64,000 bases of DNA from CADEED01 sp039931065 (lineage in GTDB: Bacteria; Pseudomonadota; Gammaproteobacteria; Steroidobacterales; Steroidobacteraceae). Location of the stretch: the NCBI GenBank assembly GCA_039931065.1, contig JBDTSP010000007.1:122470-186469 (forward strand). The letters are read 5' to 3'. The notes under the pieces were generated by a model. That model saw nothing but the letters and a program-made list of their open reading frames with translations. It had not been told where the DNA came from and did no database searches. Made by a program: the position numbers and the translations under genes. Shown here piece after piece: positions 35,025 to 42,935 of this stretch. The stretch's first letter is position 1. Every line of letters begins with the position of its first letter.

Positions 35025-35723
35025 TCAGGCCTTGGCCTTCCGGGCAAGTCGCTTCAACGTCGCGGGCGTCGCAAACTGACGTAACGCGTCCTTGCCGATC
35101 CAGCGCGGCGCCGCCTCTTTCGCGCCGCCTAACTTCTTCGCGAGCGCAATCGCCGCCTTGTTGAGCTTGAGATTCCGCTCGCCCACGCTGCGCAGCGCCC
35201 AATTCACCGCCTTCTTGACGAAATTACGCTCGTCGGTCGCGGCTTTCTCGATCAGCTTCAGCGTCATCAGGAACTCCGTATCCGGAATCTCCTTGTTTTT
35301 GAGCGCGGCGGACGCCAGCAGCGCGAACGCCGCGCGTTTCACGAACTCGCTGCGATGATTGGACCAGGCCTTGATCCGCCTGAGCGCATGTGGCGAACGC
35401 ACCCACAACGCGAAACAGAGTGTGTCGCAGATCGCCCAGTTGTCGAAGTCGCGCGCCTGCGCGTTCATCCGCGCTGGCGTCACCTTATCGAGTTCATCAA
35501 CATACGCGCACAACATGCGGGCCTCGTAGACGCCCGTCTTCCACAATTCGAGCGTCAACGCGTGATCGCGCCCGAGTTGCTTGCCGAGTTTCTGGACGTC
35601 GCCCATACGCACGCCGAGTGCGTCGTCGTTCGGAATTCCATATCGCAACATGCCGTCGCGAATGGATTTGGAAGAGTGCTTCTCGAGCCAGGCGAGGGAG
35701 GTTGCCACGCGCGGATCCGGCAT
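35025..35723 (-). CDS. DNA alkylation repair protein (AlkD-like, HEAT-repeat)
   Basis: A 232-residue protein made of HEAT-like helices. The AlkD pattern is seen in 'DPRVATSLAWLEKHSSKSIRDGMLRYGIPNDDALGVRMGDVQKLGKQLG' and 'DHALTLELWKTGVYEARMLCAYVDE', followed by 'FDNWAICDTLCFALWVRSP', 'KRAAFALLASAA', 'ERNFVKKAVNWALRSVGERN' and 'GKDALRQFAT'. The conserved W/D/R residues of the DNA-binding groove are visible. AlkD is a base-excision glycosylase that removes bulky alkylpurines without base flipping. It is divergent from the SRAP gene, with a REP-like palindrome in between. Confidence 0.9.
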   Translation of the reverse strand: MPDPRVATSLAWLEKHSSKSIRDGMLRYGIPNDDALGVRMGDVQKLGKQLGRDHALTLELWKTGVYEARMLCAYVDELDKVTPARMNAQARDFDNWAICDTLCFALWVRSPHALRRIKAWSNHRSEFVKRAAFALLASAALKNKEIPDTEFLMTLKLIEKAATDERNFVKKAVNWALRSVGERNLKLNKAAIALAKKLGGAKEAAPRWIGKDALRQFATPATLKRLARKAKA

Positions 35724-35744
35724 GAGGTCTGACCCCGTTTGCTA

Positions 35745-35769
35745 GGAAATGGGGAGTGTCCCCATTTCC
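35745..35769. repeat. REP-like palindrome A (copy 2), between the divergent alkD-like and SRAP genes
   Basis: GGAAATGGGGA-GTG-TCCCCATTTCC, an 11-bp perfect stem with a 3-nt loop, 55 bases ahead of the SRAP start. A GGTCTGACCCCGTTT segment lies just left of it (35727-35741), a second REP-type sequence word. Confidence 0.85.
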
Positions 35770-35823
35770 ATGCTGGCGAACGGGATTGCTGCGGTCAAGC
35801 GTGCACCCTAAGCTTCCGTCCCT

Positions 35824-36504
35824 ATGTGTGGACGTTACATCCTTGCCCAACAAGCCAGAGCCGAAACGACCTTCGGCGTGCAGCGACTGCGCTGGACAGC
35901 GCTGTCGAGCTACAACGTCGCGCCGGCGCGCGAAGTGCCGGTGATCCGCCTGGCCGAAGGCGAGCGCGAAGGCGTGATGATGCGCTGGGGGCTCATCCCG
36001 CCCTTCCTCAAAGGCGAGAGCCCGAAGTACGCCACGATCAATGCGCGTGTCGAGACCATGGAGGCGTCACCCGCGTATCGCGACCCCTGGAAAAAAGGAC
36101 AACGCTGCGTCGTGCCGGCGGACGGTTTCTACGAATGGCATCAACCGCTCGGCCGTCCCAAACAACCCTGGTTCATCGGCCTGGCTAACAAAGAGGTCAT
36201 GCCGTTCGCCGGATTGTGGGACAGATCGAAGCGGGCGGATGGCGTCGTGATCGAGAGCTTCGCCATCATCACGCTGCCCGCGAACGAGTTCATGGCGAAA
36301 ATCGACAATGAAGAGAAACGCATGCCGGCGATCCTGCGCCCGGAGGATGTGGAAACCTGGTTGACCGGCACGCCCGAACAGGCGCGTGCCGTGTTGTCGC
36401 CGTTTTCGGGCGAGCAACTGCGGGCCTTCCAGGTGAGTACCCGGGTGAATTCTTCGAAGAACGACGACCCGACGTTGATTGATGAGCTTGGTAGTTCCGG
36501 GTAG
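35824..36504 (+). CDS. SRAP-domain protein (YedK/HMCES-like, abasic-site sensor), possible catalytic variant
   Basis: A 226-residue SOS response-associated peptidase-type protein that covalently traps abasic sites in single-stranded DNA. Cys2 is in place ('MCGRYILA'), as are 'YNVAPAREVPVIR', 'WGLIPPFLKG...YATINARVETM', 'RCVVPADGFYEWHQP' (conserved Glu), and 'FAIITLPANEFM'. After this the family normally has a His before 'xRMP'; here the text is 'AKIDNEEKRMPAIL', with Asp where the usual 'IHN' has His. Active-site identity may thus be altered. The upstream 100 bases are shared with the AlkD-like gene. Confidence 0.92.
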   Translation: MCGRYILAQQARAETTFGVQRLRWTALSSYNVAPAREVPVIRLAEGEREGVMMRWGLIPPFLKGESPKYATINARVETMEASPAYRDPWKKGQRCVVPADGFYEWHQPLGRPKQPWFIGLANKEVMPFAGLWDRSKRADGVVIESFAIITLPANEFMAKIDNEEKRMPAILRPEDVETWLTGTPEQARAVLSPFSGEQLRAFQVSTRVNSSKNDDPTLIDELGSSG

Positions 36505-36687
36505 GGATTGGCCGGGTGAAGCCATCCAGGATCGCGCTCGTGATCGTCGCCATTGCCGTCGCATCGCTGGCGTCGTGATTGGCGAACGGCGAGGAGAACC
36601 CAACCTGCCGTCATCCGTTTCAGAATCAGTTGCTTCAGCCGACCGAGGTCGAGCCCTTCAAATAGTAACGTCCGCGTCTCCGCTTCT

Positions 36688-37398
36688 TCAGAAGCGGATC
36701 AGGAATCCGAGGCCGATGATGTTCAGGCTTTCGGTGCCAGTGCGACTCTGCTGCCCGACGCTGTCGATCTTCTGGTATTCGGCGCGCAGCGAATAAACCT
36801 GGTTGAAATGATACGCAAATCCGAGGCCGAACACGGGTTCCTGGGAGTCGCCCTTTGCGCTGGTGGAGCCACCATTTTGCCCATCGACCCGCGCGGCGAT
36901 TTCACGCTCGGAGCTCGCGAACAAATAACCTACGCGCAAATAACCCTCGGCCTTTTCGCCGAACGGCAGGATGCCAACTGCGGAAATCATCGGGCCGCCG
37001 ACGTTGAACGCGAACTTTATGTTGGCGGGAATGAATCCCCCACCCTGGTCGACTTCGCCACGCACGGTGGACGACAGCTCGCCCAATTGCACGAGCCCGA
37101 GTTCGGTCGCGAAGTAGCGATTGAATCGATAACCAAAAGTGGCCTGGAGGCCGATGTTCTCGGTCTCGGAAGAAACGGAGATGTTCCGCGTGGGGTCCTC
37201 GCGATTGCCGAAGAAATCGATCAGCTCCTGTTCGAGGGAGGATTGATCGCCGGTGTAACGCGCCTGGCCTGCGAGCAGCGCGCCATACGCGCCGACTCGA
37301 TTGGCGTTGCGAGTTCTCTTCTTGGGTTTCGCAGCTTCGGCGAAGCCCGCGAAAGCAAGGCTCACGACCACAAGCACGACGACCGACAACTTCTTCAT
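36688..37398 (-). CDS. outer-membrane beta-barrel protein (OmpA-like/porin-fold)
   Basis: A 236-residue protein with a signal peptide (MKKLSVVVLVVVSLAFAGFAEA) followed by a lysine-rich stretch and alternating-pattern strands: 'NRVGAYGALLAGQARYTG', 'NIGLQATFGYRFNRYFATELGLVQLGELS', 'IKFAFNVGGPMISAVGILPFGEKAEGYLRVGYLFAS', 'FGLGFAYHFNQVYSLRAEYQKIDSVG'. It ends in 'IIGLGFLIRF' with the terminal phenylalanine recognised by the BAM machinery. This is the OmpW/OmpA-like 8-strand type. Function unknown; no adjacent partner gene. Confidence 0.82.
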   Translation of the reverse strand: MKKLSVVVLVVVSLAFAGFAEAAKPKKRTRNANRVGAYGALLAGQARYTGDQSSLEQELIDFFGNREDPTRNISVSSETENIGLQATFGYRFNRYFATELGLVQLGELSSTVRGEVDQGGGFIPANIKFAFNVGGPMISAVGILPFGEKAEGYLRVGYLFASSEREIAARVDGQNGGSTSAKGDSQEPVFGLGFAYHFNQVYSLRAEYQKIDSVGQQSRTGTESLNIIGLGFLIRF

Positions 37399-37458
37399 TC
37401 GATGCGCTCCCCCGGCTGGGTTATTCCGACGCTATCACGCAACCCGCGTGTTCGCCGC

Positions 37459-38169
37459 CTATTTGAGAACTTCAGCGAGAAACTCTTCCAGTGCATGCCA
37501 CGAACGGCGATCGGCGGCCTCGTCGTATTGCATGCCGCCGGCGCGGTTCTGCGCTTGCGGATTTGTGAATGCGTGCATCGTTTGACCATACGCGTGCAAC
37601 TGCCAGTCCGCGCCCGCGGCCGTGAATTCTTTTGCGACTGCGAGTACATCTTCGGGCGGTGCCATCGGATCGTCGTAGCCATGCAGCATGAGTACCCTGG
37701 CCCGTACTTTCGGTTCCGTGAGGCCGGAGGGCTTCAGCAGTCCGTGAAAACTGACGGCGCCGCGGATGTCCGCGTCGCTGCGGGCCAGGTCGAGGGCGCA
37801 TAAACCACCGAAACAGAAACCCAAGGCGGCGATGCGGCGCGGATCCACGATCGGCAAAGCCTTGACCGTCGCGAGGCCGGCTTTTACCCGCTTCAGGAGC
37901 ATACGGCGATCGTTCATGAACGGATTCATGAGCGCCGCGCATTCCGCAGGAGTGGAGCCGCGTTTGCCCTTGCCGAAGTTGTCGAGCGCAAAACAGGCGT
38001 ATCCCTGCCAAGCGAGCCTGCGCGCCTTGCGCTCGACGAACTCGTCGCGGCCATCCCAGGCGTGATTGATGATCACGGCGGGACGCGGGCCCGGCATTGC
38101 TTCGTCGTAACAGAAGAAGCCTTCCAGCAACGTATCGCCGTCGCGGTACTCGATGTATTGCTCGCGCAT
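37459..38169 (-). CDS. dienelactone hydrolase family protein
   Basis: A 236-residue soluble hydrolase. The dienelactone hydrolase signatures are 'EGFFCYDEAMPGPRPAVIINHAWDGRDEFVERKARRLAWQGYACFALDNFG', the nucleophile elbow 'IAALGFCFGGLCALDL' (G-F-C-F-G-G, catalytic cysteine), 'RVLMLHGYDDPMAPPEDV' (Asp) and 'YGQTMHAFTNPQ' (His). Such enzymes open small lactones or esters in catabolic pathways. A TATA-rich stretch precedes the start (38180-38200). No neighbouring catabolic genes identify the substrate. Confidence 0.92.
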   Translation of the reverse strand: MREQYIEYRDGDTLLEGFFCYDEAMPGPRPAVIINHAWDGRDEFVERKARRLAWQGYACFALDNFGKGKRGSTPAECAALMNPFMNDRRMLLKRVKAGLATVKALPIVDPRRIAALGFCFGGLCALDLARSDADIRGAVSFHGLLKPSGLTEPKVRARVLMLHGYDDPMAPPEDVLAVAKEFTAAGADWQLHAYGQTMHAFTNPQAQNRAGGMQYDEAADRRSWHALEEFLAEVLK

Positions 38170-38182
38170 GTTCGCCTCGGGT

Positions 38183-38192
38183 TATACGTATA
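38183..38192. promoter_or_regulatory. TATACGTATA palindrome upstream of the dienelactone hydrolase gene
   Basis: A perfect 10-base palindrome 14 bases ahead of the hydrolase start codon (minus strand), inside the most AT-rich stretch of the area. It could be a -10 element or a short operator half-site. This is a weak call based only on composition and position. Confidence 0.25.
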
Positions 38193-38270
38193 TAGAAGAG
38201 TGAATTATGTCACATGGCCGCCAAGCGGCGCGGCACCGTGTCGCAGTGTCTAACTACTTACGCGATCCCG

Positions 38271-38311
38271 CCAAACAAAAACGGGCGGCAGATGCAAGAT
38301 CTGCCGCCCGT
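38271..38311 (-). terminator. Rho-independent terminator of the SYLF gene
   Basis: ACGGGCGGCAGAT (38281-38293) pairs with ATCTGCCGCCCGT (38299-38311) over 13 bp with a 5-nt loop. On the minus strand the stem is followed by TTTTTGTTTGG (38271-38280). It begins 21 bases past the stop codon at 38332. Confidence 0.93.
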
Positions 38312-38331
38312 TGAATCGATGCGCTGTTGAT

Positions 38332-39150
38332 TTACTTCGGCGGTTCGGCGCCCGGCTGGACGTCTTCCATCGGGAAGGTGGTGGCACCCGCCGAAGTCGT
38401 GGTGGCGGGGGCAGCGGCCGAATCCGGAGCAACCGTCGCATTGCTCGGCGTGCTGCCTGCGACCGTGCTGCGTCCGGTGCTGTTCTGGATGGCGCGCTCG
38501 AAGCGTTTGGCCGCGTCCGCATTGGTGCTCACCTTGCGCGCGATGATATCGCCGGCGGGAGCGTATTTGCCGTACAGGCCTTTGTTCGACTTGTTGTCGA
38601 TCGAGATGATGCTGCCGTCGAGCGAGACGCCGGCGAACAGGCCGCGATTGCGCGAGTACGAATACACCTCGGCGGTGAAGGTCTGATCGGTGCCGGCCGA
38701 CGCCGCGCGACCCACCGGGCCCGCCGCGACGGACGCGTCCGCGCCGAGCGTGAGCTTGCCGTCGGTGATGCCTTCGATGCCCTGCCGTGAAGTGAACACC
38801 AGCACGATGTCGGTGGATTGAATGCCGACCTGCCAGCCGATGTTGCCGCCGGTGATGGAGACCATGATCGGGTCGGTGAACTTGCCATTCGCGTCGCGCA
38901 CGACCATGGCGCCGGAACCGCGGCGGCCGCCGATCACGGCGGCGACTTTGACCACGTTCGGGATGACGGCGATGCCATACGCGCGCGCCATGAGGCGCTC
39001 TGGGATGGAGGTGTCACGCTGGGCGAACAACTCTTCGAGTACGCCGGAAGCTTCGATGAGGCGCGCTTCTTCGCGCGCGCTCGCAAATGCGGGCTGCATG
39101 GCGCACGTGGCGCCGACTGCGACAAACAAGGTGAGGAGAAGTTTTTTCAT
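38332..39150 (-). CDS. SYLF-domain (DUF500) lipid-binding exported protein
   Basis: A 272-residue secreted protein with signal 'MKKLLLTLFVAVGATCAMQPAFASA'. The SYLF domain is visible as 'RLMARAYGIAVIPNVVKVAAVIGGRRGSGAMVVRD', 'DPIMVSITGGNIGWQVGIQSTDIVLVF', and 'SYSRNRGLFAGVSLDGSIISIDNKSNKGLYGK'. The domain binds phosphoinositides in eukaryotes (Ysc84/SH3YL1); its bacterial role is unclear. The C-terminal 60 residues are low-complexity Ala/Thr/Ser with a Gly-Ala-Glu-Pro ending. It is monocistronic, ending at a strong terminator. Confidence 0.92.
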   Translation of the reverse strand: MKKLLLTLFVAVGATCAMQPAFASAREEARLIEASGVLEELFAQRDTSIPERLMARAYGIAVIPNVVKVAAVIGGRRGSGAMVVRDANGKFTDPIMVSITGGNIGWQVGIQSTDIVLVFTSRQGIEGITDGKLTLGADASVAAGPVGRAASAGTDQTFTAEVYSYSRNRGLFAGVSLDGSIISIDNKSNKGLYGKYAPAGDIIARKVSTNADAAKRFERAIQNSTGRSTVAGSTPSNATVAPDSAAAPATTTSAGATTFPMEDVQPGAEPPK

Positions 39151-39209
39151 CGGTAGTCCTCGATAGCCAACTGGGCCGGGAGCTTAACGCATGCGGCATA
39201 ATCGCCACC

Positions 39210-40214
39210 ATGCAACCCCCAACATGCATTTTCGACCGCTTTCGCGCAATCGGGTTCCGCCTCTTGTTTGTCGCGATCCTGGCGCCCGCCGCAGCGCACG
39301 CTGAGTGGATTACGCGCAACGAGGCCATCATGGGCACGCGTTGCGCGGTCGAGTTATGGAGCGAGGACAAGGCGGCTGGCGACGCCGCCATAACGTCGGT
39401 TTTTGACGACATGAAGCGCATCGACCGCCTCATGAGCACCTGGAAGGAAGACACCGAGATCTCCAAGGTGAACCGGGAGGCCGCCAAACATCCCGTCAAG
39501 ATCAGCCCGGAACTGTTCAGGTTGCTGCAGGTGTCGGTCGAGTATTCCGAGCTCACCCACGGCGCGTTCGACATCACCTATGCCAGCGTGGGCTATCTAT
39601 ACGACTTCAAGAAGGGCGTTCACCCGGATCAGAAGACGATCGACAAGGCTTTGCCGGGGATCAACTGGCGGCACATGAAGCTCGATGCCAGGAAGACGAC
39701 CGTGTTCTTCACCCGGACGGGGATGCGCATCGACCTGGGCGGCATCGCCAAGGGTTACTCGGTCGATCGGGGCATCGAGATCCTGCAGAAGCAGGGCATC
39801 AGCCGCGCGATGGTCAACGCAGGCGGCGACACCCGGATCATCGGCGACCGCTTCGGCAAGCCATGGGTCGTGGGCATCCGCGATCCGGACCACGAGGGCA
39901 AGACCTTCTTGCGAATGCCGCTCAAGGACACCGCGTTCTCGACTTCGGGTGATTACGAGCGATATTTCGACGAAGACGGCAAACGCTTCCATCACATCAT
40001 CGACCCCAAGACCGGCGATTCGGCGCGCAAGTGCCGCAGCGTCACGATCATCAGCGGGAATGCCACCCGGACGGACGCGCTAACAAAGAGCGTATTCATC
40101 ATGGGCCCTGCGGAGGGGATCGCGTTCATCGATACGCTTGCCGACGTGGATGCCGTGGCAGTGTCGCCCGAGGGCAAGGTTTTCTACTCGAAAGGTCTGG
40201 CCGCGCCGGAATAG
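39210..40214 (+). CDS. apbE: FAD:protein FMN transferase
   Basis: A 334-residue exported protein with an N-terminal hydrophobic signal (LLFVAILAPAAAHA). ApbE motifs: 'EAIMGTRCAVELW', 'STWKEDTEISKVNREA', 'THGAFDITYASVGYLYDFK', 'RIDLGGIAKGYSVDRGIEIL', 'MVNAGGDTRIIG' and 'HHIIDPKTGDSARKCRSVTIISGNATRTDALTKSVFIMG'. It transfers FMN from FAD to threonine/serine in target proteins in the periplasm. It precedes the DUF3570/DUF4266/TlpA group by three genes; that group is often found near apbE. No obvious flavinylation-site substrate protein is recognised in the window. Confidence 0.95.
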   Translation: MQPPTCIFDRFRAIGFRLLFVAILAPAAAHAEWITRNEAIMGTRCAVELWSEDKAAGDAAITSVFDDMKRIDRLMSTWKEDTEISKVNREAAKHPVKISPELFRLLQVSVEYSELTHGAFDITYASVGYLYDFKKGVHPDQKTIDKALPGINWRHMKLDARKTTVFFTRTGMRIDLGGIAKGYSVDRGIEILQKQGISRAMVNAGGDTRIIGDRFGKPWVVGIRDPDHEGKTFLRMPLKDTAFSTSGDYERYFDEDGKRFHHIIDPKTGDSARKCRSVTIISGNATRTDALTKSVFIMGPAEGIAFIDTLADVDAVAVSPEGKVFYSKGLAAPE

Positions 40215-40279
40215 AATGCGAACGCTCGCAGGGACGCGGACCCCGGCGAGTCGCGCCCAAATTCAGCCCAGGGGTTTTC

Positions 40280-41689
40280 ATGACCACTCGTCTCTTCCGC
40301 GCCTGTTTGCTCATGTTGTGCGGTGTTGGAGTCGCGTTCTCCCAATCCACGCCTAACCAGATTCACACCTCTCCCCAGGCCGATCCCGGTGTCTATTCGG
40401 GGCGGCTCAAGGTCGACTATCCGACTCCGTACGAACCGGCCACGGCCGACGAGATCCGCAAAGTGCTCGAACGCGTGCATGCGTATCTCGAGAAGGCCAG
40501 CCCGATCCAGGTGATGAATGCGCAGACGGGTGAGGCGGTCCCCGACCTCGCGAATCTGCCGCCGCAGATCTCGCTGGCGCGCACGGATTTCCAGATCCTC
40601 ACCTACGAGTGGGGCGTCACGTACGCCGGCATGCTCAACACCGCGCAAGCCACGGGTGACAAGCGATACACCGACTACACCAACGCGCGCGTCACCGCGA
40701 TCGCGGACTTCGCGGCGCACGCCCGGAAAAACCTGCCGCCCCTCGCGCCGGGCGCCGAGTTCCCGCGGCCGAAGCACGGATTGGGCATGCGTTCGATCCT
40801 GGCGCCGCGCGCGCTGGATGACAGCGGTGCGATGTGCGCCGCGTTGATCAAGGCCGAGCTCGCGGGGCTTGGCGGGAAAAAGCTGCGGCCGTGGATCGAC
40901 AACTACGTTTCGTACGTGTCGACCAGGCAGTTCCGGTTGAAGGATGGCACGCTCGCGCGCAACCGCCCGCTGCCGAATTCCCTCTGGCTGGACGATCTGT
41001 ACATGAGCGTGCCGTGCCTGGCGCAGGCCGGAAAACTGACGGGCGAGCGGCGTTACTACGACGATGCCGCGAAGCAGATATTGCAGTTCGCCGGGCGCAT
41101 GTTAGTGAAGGAGCGCGGACTCTACATACATGCCTGGGTGCAGGAGATGAACGTTCATCCCGCATTCCACTGGGCGCGCGCGAACGGCTGGGCGATCATG
41201 GCGGCGGTCGAGTTGTTAGAGGTGCTGCCGGAGGATCATCCCGATCGGGCGAAGATCCTGCAGCTCTACCGGGCGCATGCCGCGGGATTGATGGCCGCAC
41301 AGGGGCATGCGGGTCTGTGGCATCAGCTGCTCGACCGGCGCGAATCGTATGAAGAGACTTCGGCGAGCGCGATGTTTGTTTTCGGCATCGCGCGCGGCAT
41401 CAATCGCGGCTGGCTCGATCCGCTGGCATTCGGGCCCACCGTGTCGCTCGGCTGGAATGCGGTCGCGAACAAGGTGAACGCCGCAGGCCAGGTGGAAGGC
41501 ACCTGCGTGGGCACGGGGGTCGGCTGGGACCCGATGTTCTACCTGTACCGCCCGGTGCACTTGTTAGCCGCGCACGGCTACGGCCCGCTGTTCCTGGCGG
41601 GTGCGGAAATGATCGAGGTACGCAAGAACTACCCGGACATCGCCGTGCATGACGGCGGGGTACAGTACGGCAAGGCGCTGGAGCACTGA
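40280..41689 (+). CDS. exported glycoside hydrolase family 105/88-like enzyme
   Basis: A 469-residue protein with signal 'MTTRLFRACLLMLCGVGVAFS'. The (alpha/alpha)6-barrel pattern of GH105/GH88 is visible: 'SLWLDDLYMSVPCLAQAGKLTGERRYYDDAAKQIL', 'GLYIHAWVQEMNVHPAFHWARANGWAIMAAVELLEVLP', 'MAAQGHAGLWHQLLDRRESYEETSASAMFVFGIARGINRGWLD' and 'AVANKVNAAGQVEGTC...GVGWDP'. These enzymes remove unsaturated uronic acids from oligosaccharides cut by polysaccharide lyases. No lyase or transporter is adjacent, so its substrate chain is not in this window. Start at ATG 40280. Confidence 0.87.
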   Translation: MTTRLFRACLLMLCGVGVAFSQSTPNQIHTSPQADPGVYSGRLKVDYPTPYEPATADEIRKVLERVHAYLEKASPIQVMNAQTGEAVPDLANLPPQISLARTDFQILTYEWGVTYAGMLNTAQATGDKRYTDYTNARVTAIADFAAHARKNLPPLAPGAEFPRPKHGLGMRSILAPRALDDSGAMCAALIKAELAGLGGKKLRPWIDNYVSYVSTRQFRLKDGTLARNRPLPNSLWLDDLYMSVPCLAQAGKLTGERRYYDDAAKQILQFAGRMLVKERGLYIHAWVQEMNVHPAFHWARANGWAIMAAVELLEVLPEDHPDRAKILQLYRAHAAGLMAAQGHAGLWHQLLDRRESYEETSASAMFVFGIARGINRGWLDPLAFGPTVSLGWNAVANKVNAAGQVEGTCVGTGVGWDPMFYLYRPVHLLAAHGYGPLFLAGAEMIEVRKNYPDIAVHDGGVQYGKALEH

Positions 41690-41805
41690 CCCGCAACCGC
41701 AACGGTCCGTCGTCCGACAGAGACGCGGGACGCAGTCGTAACGACACGCGCCCCGCACTTCGGCGATGATGGCCACCTGATTCTTTCACTCCGACCGGAG
41801 GCGCC

Positions 41806-42894
41806 ATGCACGCAACTCAAAAACTTCACGATCTCGGCCAGAGCCTCTGGCTCGACAACATCACGCGTGTGCTGCTCACGAGCGGGAAGTTGCGCGAATA
41901 CATTCGCGACCTGTCCATCACCGGGCTCACCTCGAACCCGACGATTTTCGACAACGCGTTGAAGGCCTCTGACTCTTACGACGCGGCTATTGCGGAAAAA
42001 GTCGCGGCGGGAGTAACGGGCGAAGCCTTGTTCTACGACTTTGCGCTCGACGACCTTACGCAGGCGGCGGATCTGTTCCGCGGCGTGCACGACTCGACCG
42101 GTGGTGTCGACGGCTGGGTGTCGCTGGAATTGTCTCCGGTCCTCGCAGATGACGCTGCCGGCAGCGTGAAGGCCGCCAGGGAATTGTTCGCGCGCGCGAA
42201 GCGCCCGAATCTCTTCATCAAGATTCCGGGTACGCCAGCCGGCATCAAGGCGATCGAGGAATCGATCTTCGCGGGCGTGCCGGTGAACGTCACGCTGCTG
42301 TTCTCGCGTGCGCAGTACCTGGCCGCGGCCGAGGCGTACCTGCGCGGCATCGAACGGCGCGTCGCCGCCGGGCTCGACCCGCGCGTTGCGTCAGTGGCTT
42401 CGATCTTCGTCAGCCGCTGGGACGTCGCGGTTCAGGACAAGGTGCCGGCCGAGCTGCGCAATAAACTCGGGATCGCGGTGGGATTGCGCAGCTACCAGGC
42501 GTATTGCGATCTGCAGGCCTCCGCACGCTGGAAGAAGCTTAAGGATGCCGGCGCGTCGATGCAGCGCCTGCTCTGGGCGAGCACCGGCACGAAAGATCCG
42601 AATGCGAAGGACACTTTTTACGTCGAGGCGCTGGCCGCGCCGGGCACGATCAACACGCTGCCGGAGGCGACCTTGCTGGCATTCGCCGACCACGGTGTCG
42701 TCGGCCCGGTGATGCCGCGTGATGGCGGCGATGCGCAGAAGTTGTTAGCCGAATTCGCGAGGGCCGGCGTGGACGAAGATGCGCTCGCCGCGGATCTGCA
42801 GCGCGCGGGCGCCGAATCGTTCATGAAGTCGTGGAAGTCGCTCTTGGCCCAGATCGACGCAAAGGGTTCCAGGCTGGTGAAACGCGCGGGCTAG
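41806..42894 (+). CDS. tal: transaldolase
   Basis: A 362-residue pentose-phosphate-pathway enzyme that moves dihydroxyacetone units between sugar phosphates. The long bacterial (TalAB-like/actinobacterial-type) version shows 'QSLWLDNITRVLLTSGKLREYI', 'ITGLTSNPTIFDNAL', 'GWVSLELSPVLADD', the Schiff-base lysine in 'NLFIKIPGTPAGI', 'PVNVTLLFSRAQYLAAAEAYLRGIERR', 'SVASIFVSRWDV' and 'LLWASTGTKDPN'. Its length of over 350 residues matches the extended family. Start at ATG 41806 after GACCGGAGGCGCC (good Shine-Dalgarno). A REP-like palindrome lies right after the stop. Confidence 0.96.
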   Translation: MHATQKLHDLGQSLWLDNITRVLLTSGKLREYIRDLSITGLTSNPTIFDNALKASDSYDAAIAEKVAAGVTGEALFYDFALDDLTQAADLFRGVHDSTGGVDGWVSLELSPVLADDAAGSVKAARELFARAKRPNLFIKIPGTPAGIKAIEESIFAGVPVNVTLLFSRAQYLAAAEAYLRGIERRVAAGLDPRVASVASIFVSRWDVAVQDKVPAELRNKLGIAVGLRSYQAYCDLQASARWKKLKDAGASMQRLLWASTGTKDPNAKDTFYVEALAAPGTINTLPEATLLAFADHGVVGPVMPRDGGDAQKLLAEFARAGVDEDALAADLQRAGAESFMKSWKSLLAQIDAKGSRLVKRAG

Positions 42895-42914
42895 CCGCAT
42901 CCCCGTTTTTCAGG

Positions 42915-42935
42915 AAATGGGGACTGTCCCCATTT
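42915..42935. repeat. REP-like palindrome A (copy 3), between tal and the DUF3570 gene
   Basis: AAATGGGGAC-T-GTCCCCATTT, a 10-bp stem with a single-base centre, 20 bases after tal and overlapping the stop codon (TAA) of the converging DUF3570 gene. CCCCGTTTTTC lies just upstream and could serve as a terminator T-run for tal. Confidence 0.85.

Noticed and set aside
36516..36578. 20-codon GTG frame reading like a truncated signal peptide
   Set aside because: Too short to be a gene and without continuation; could be a chance or a decayed lipoprotein start.
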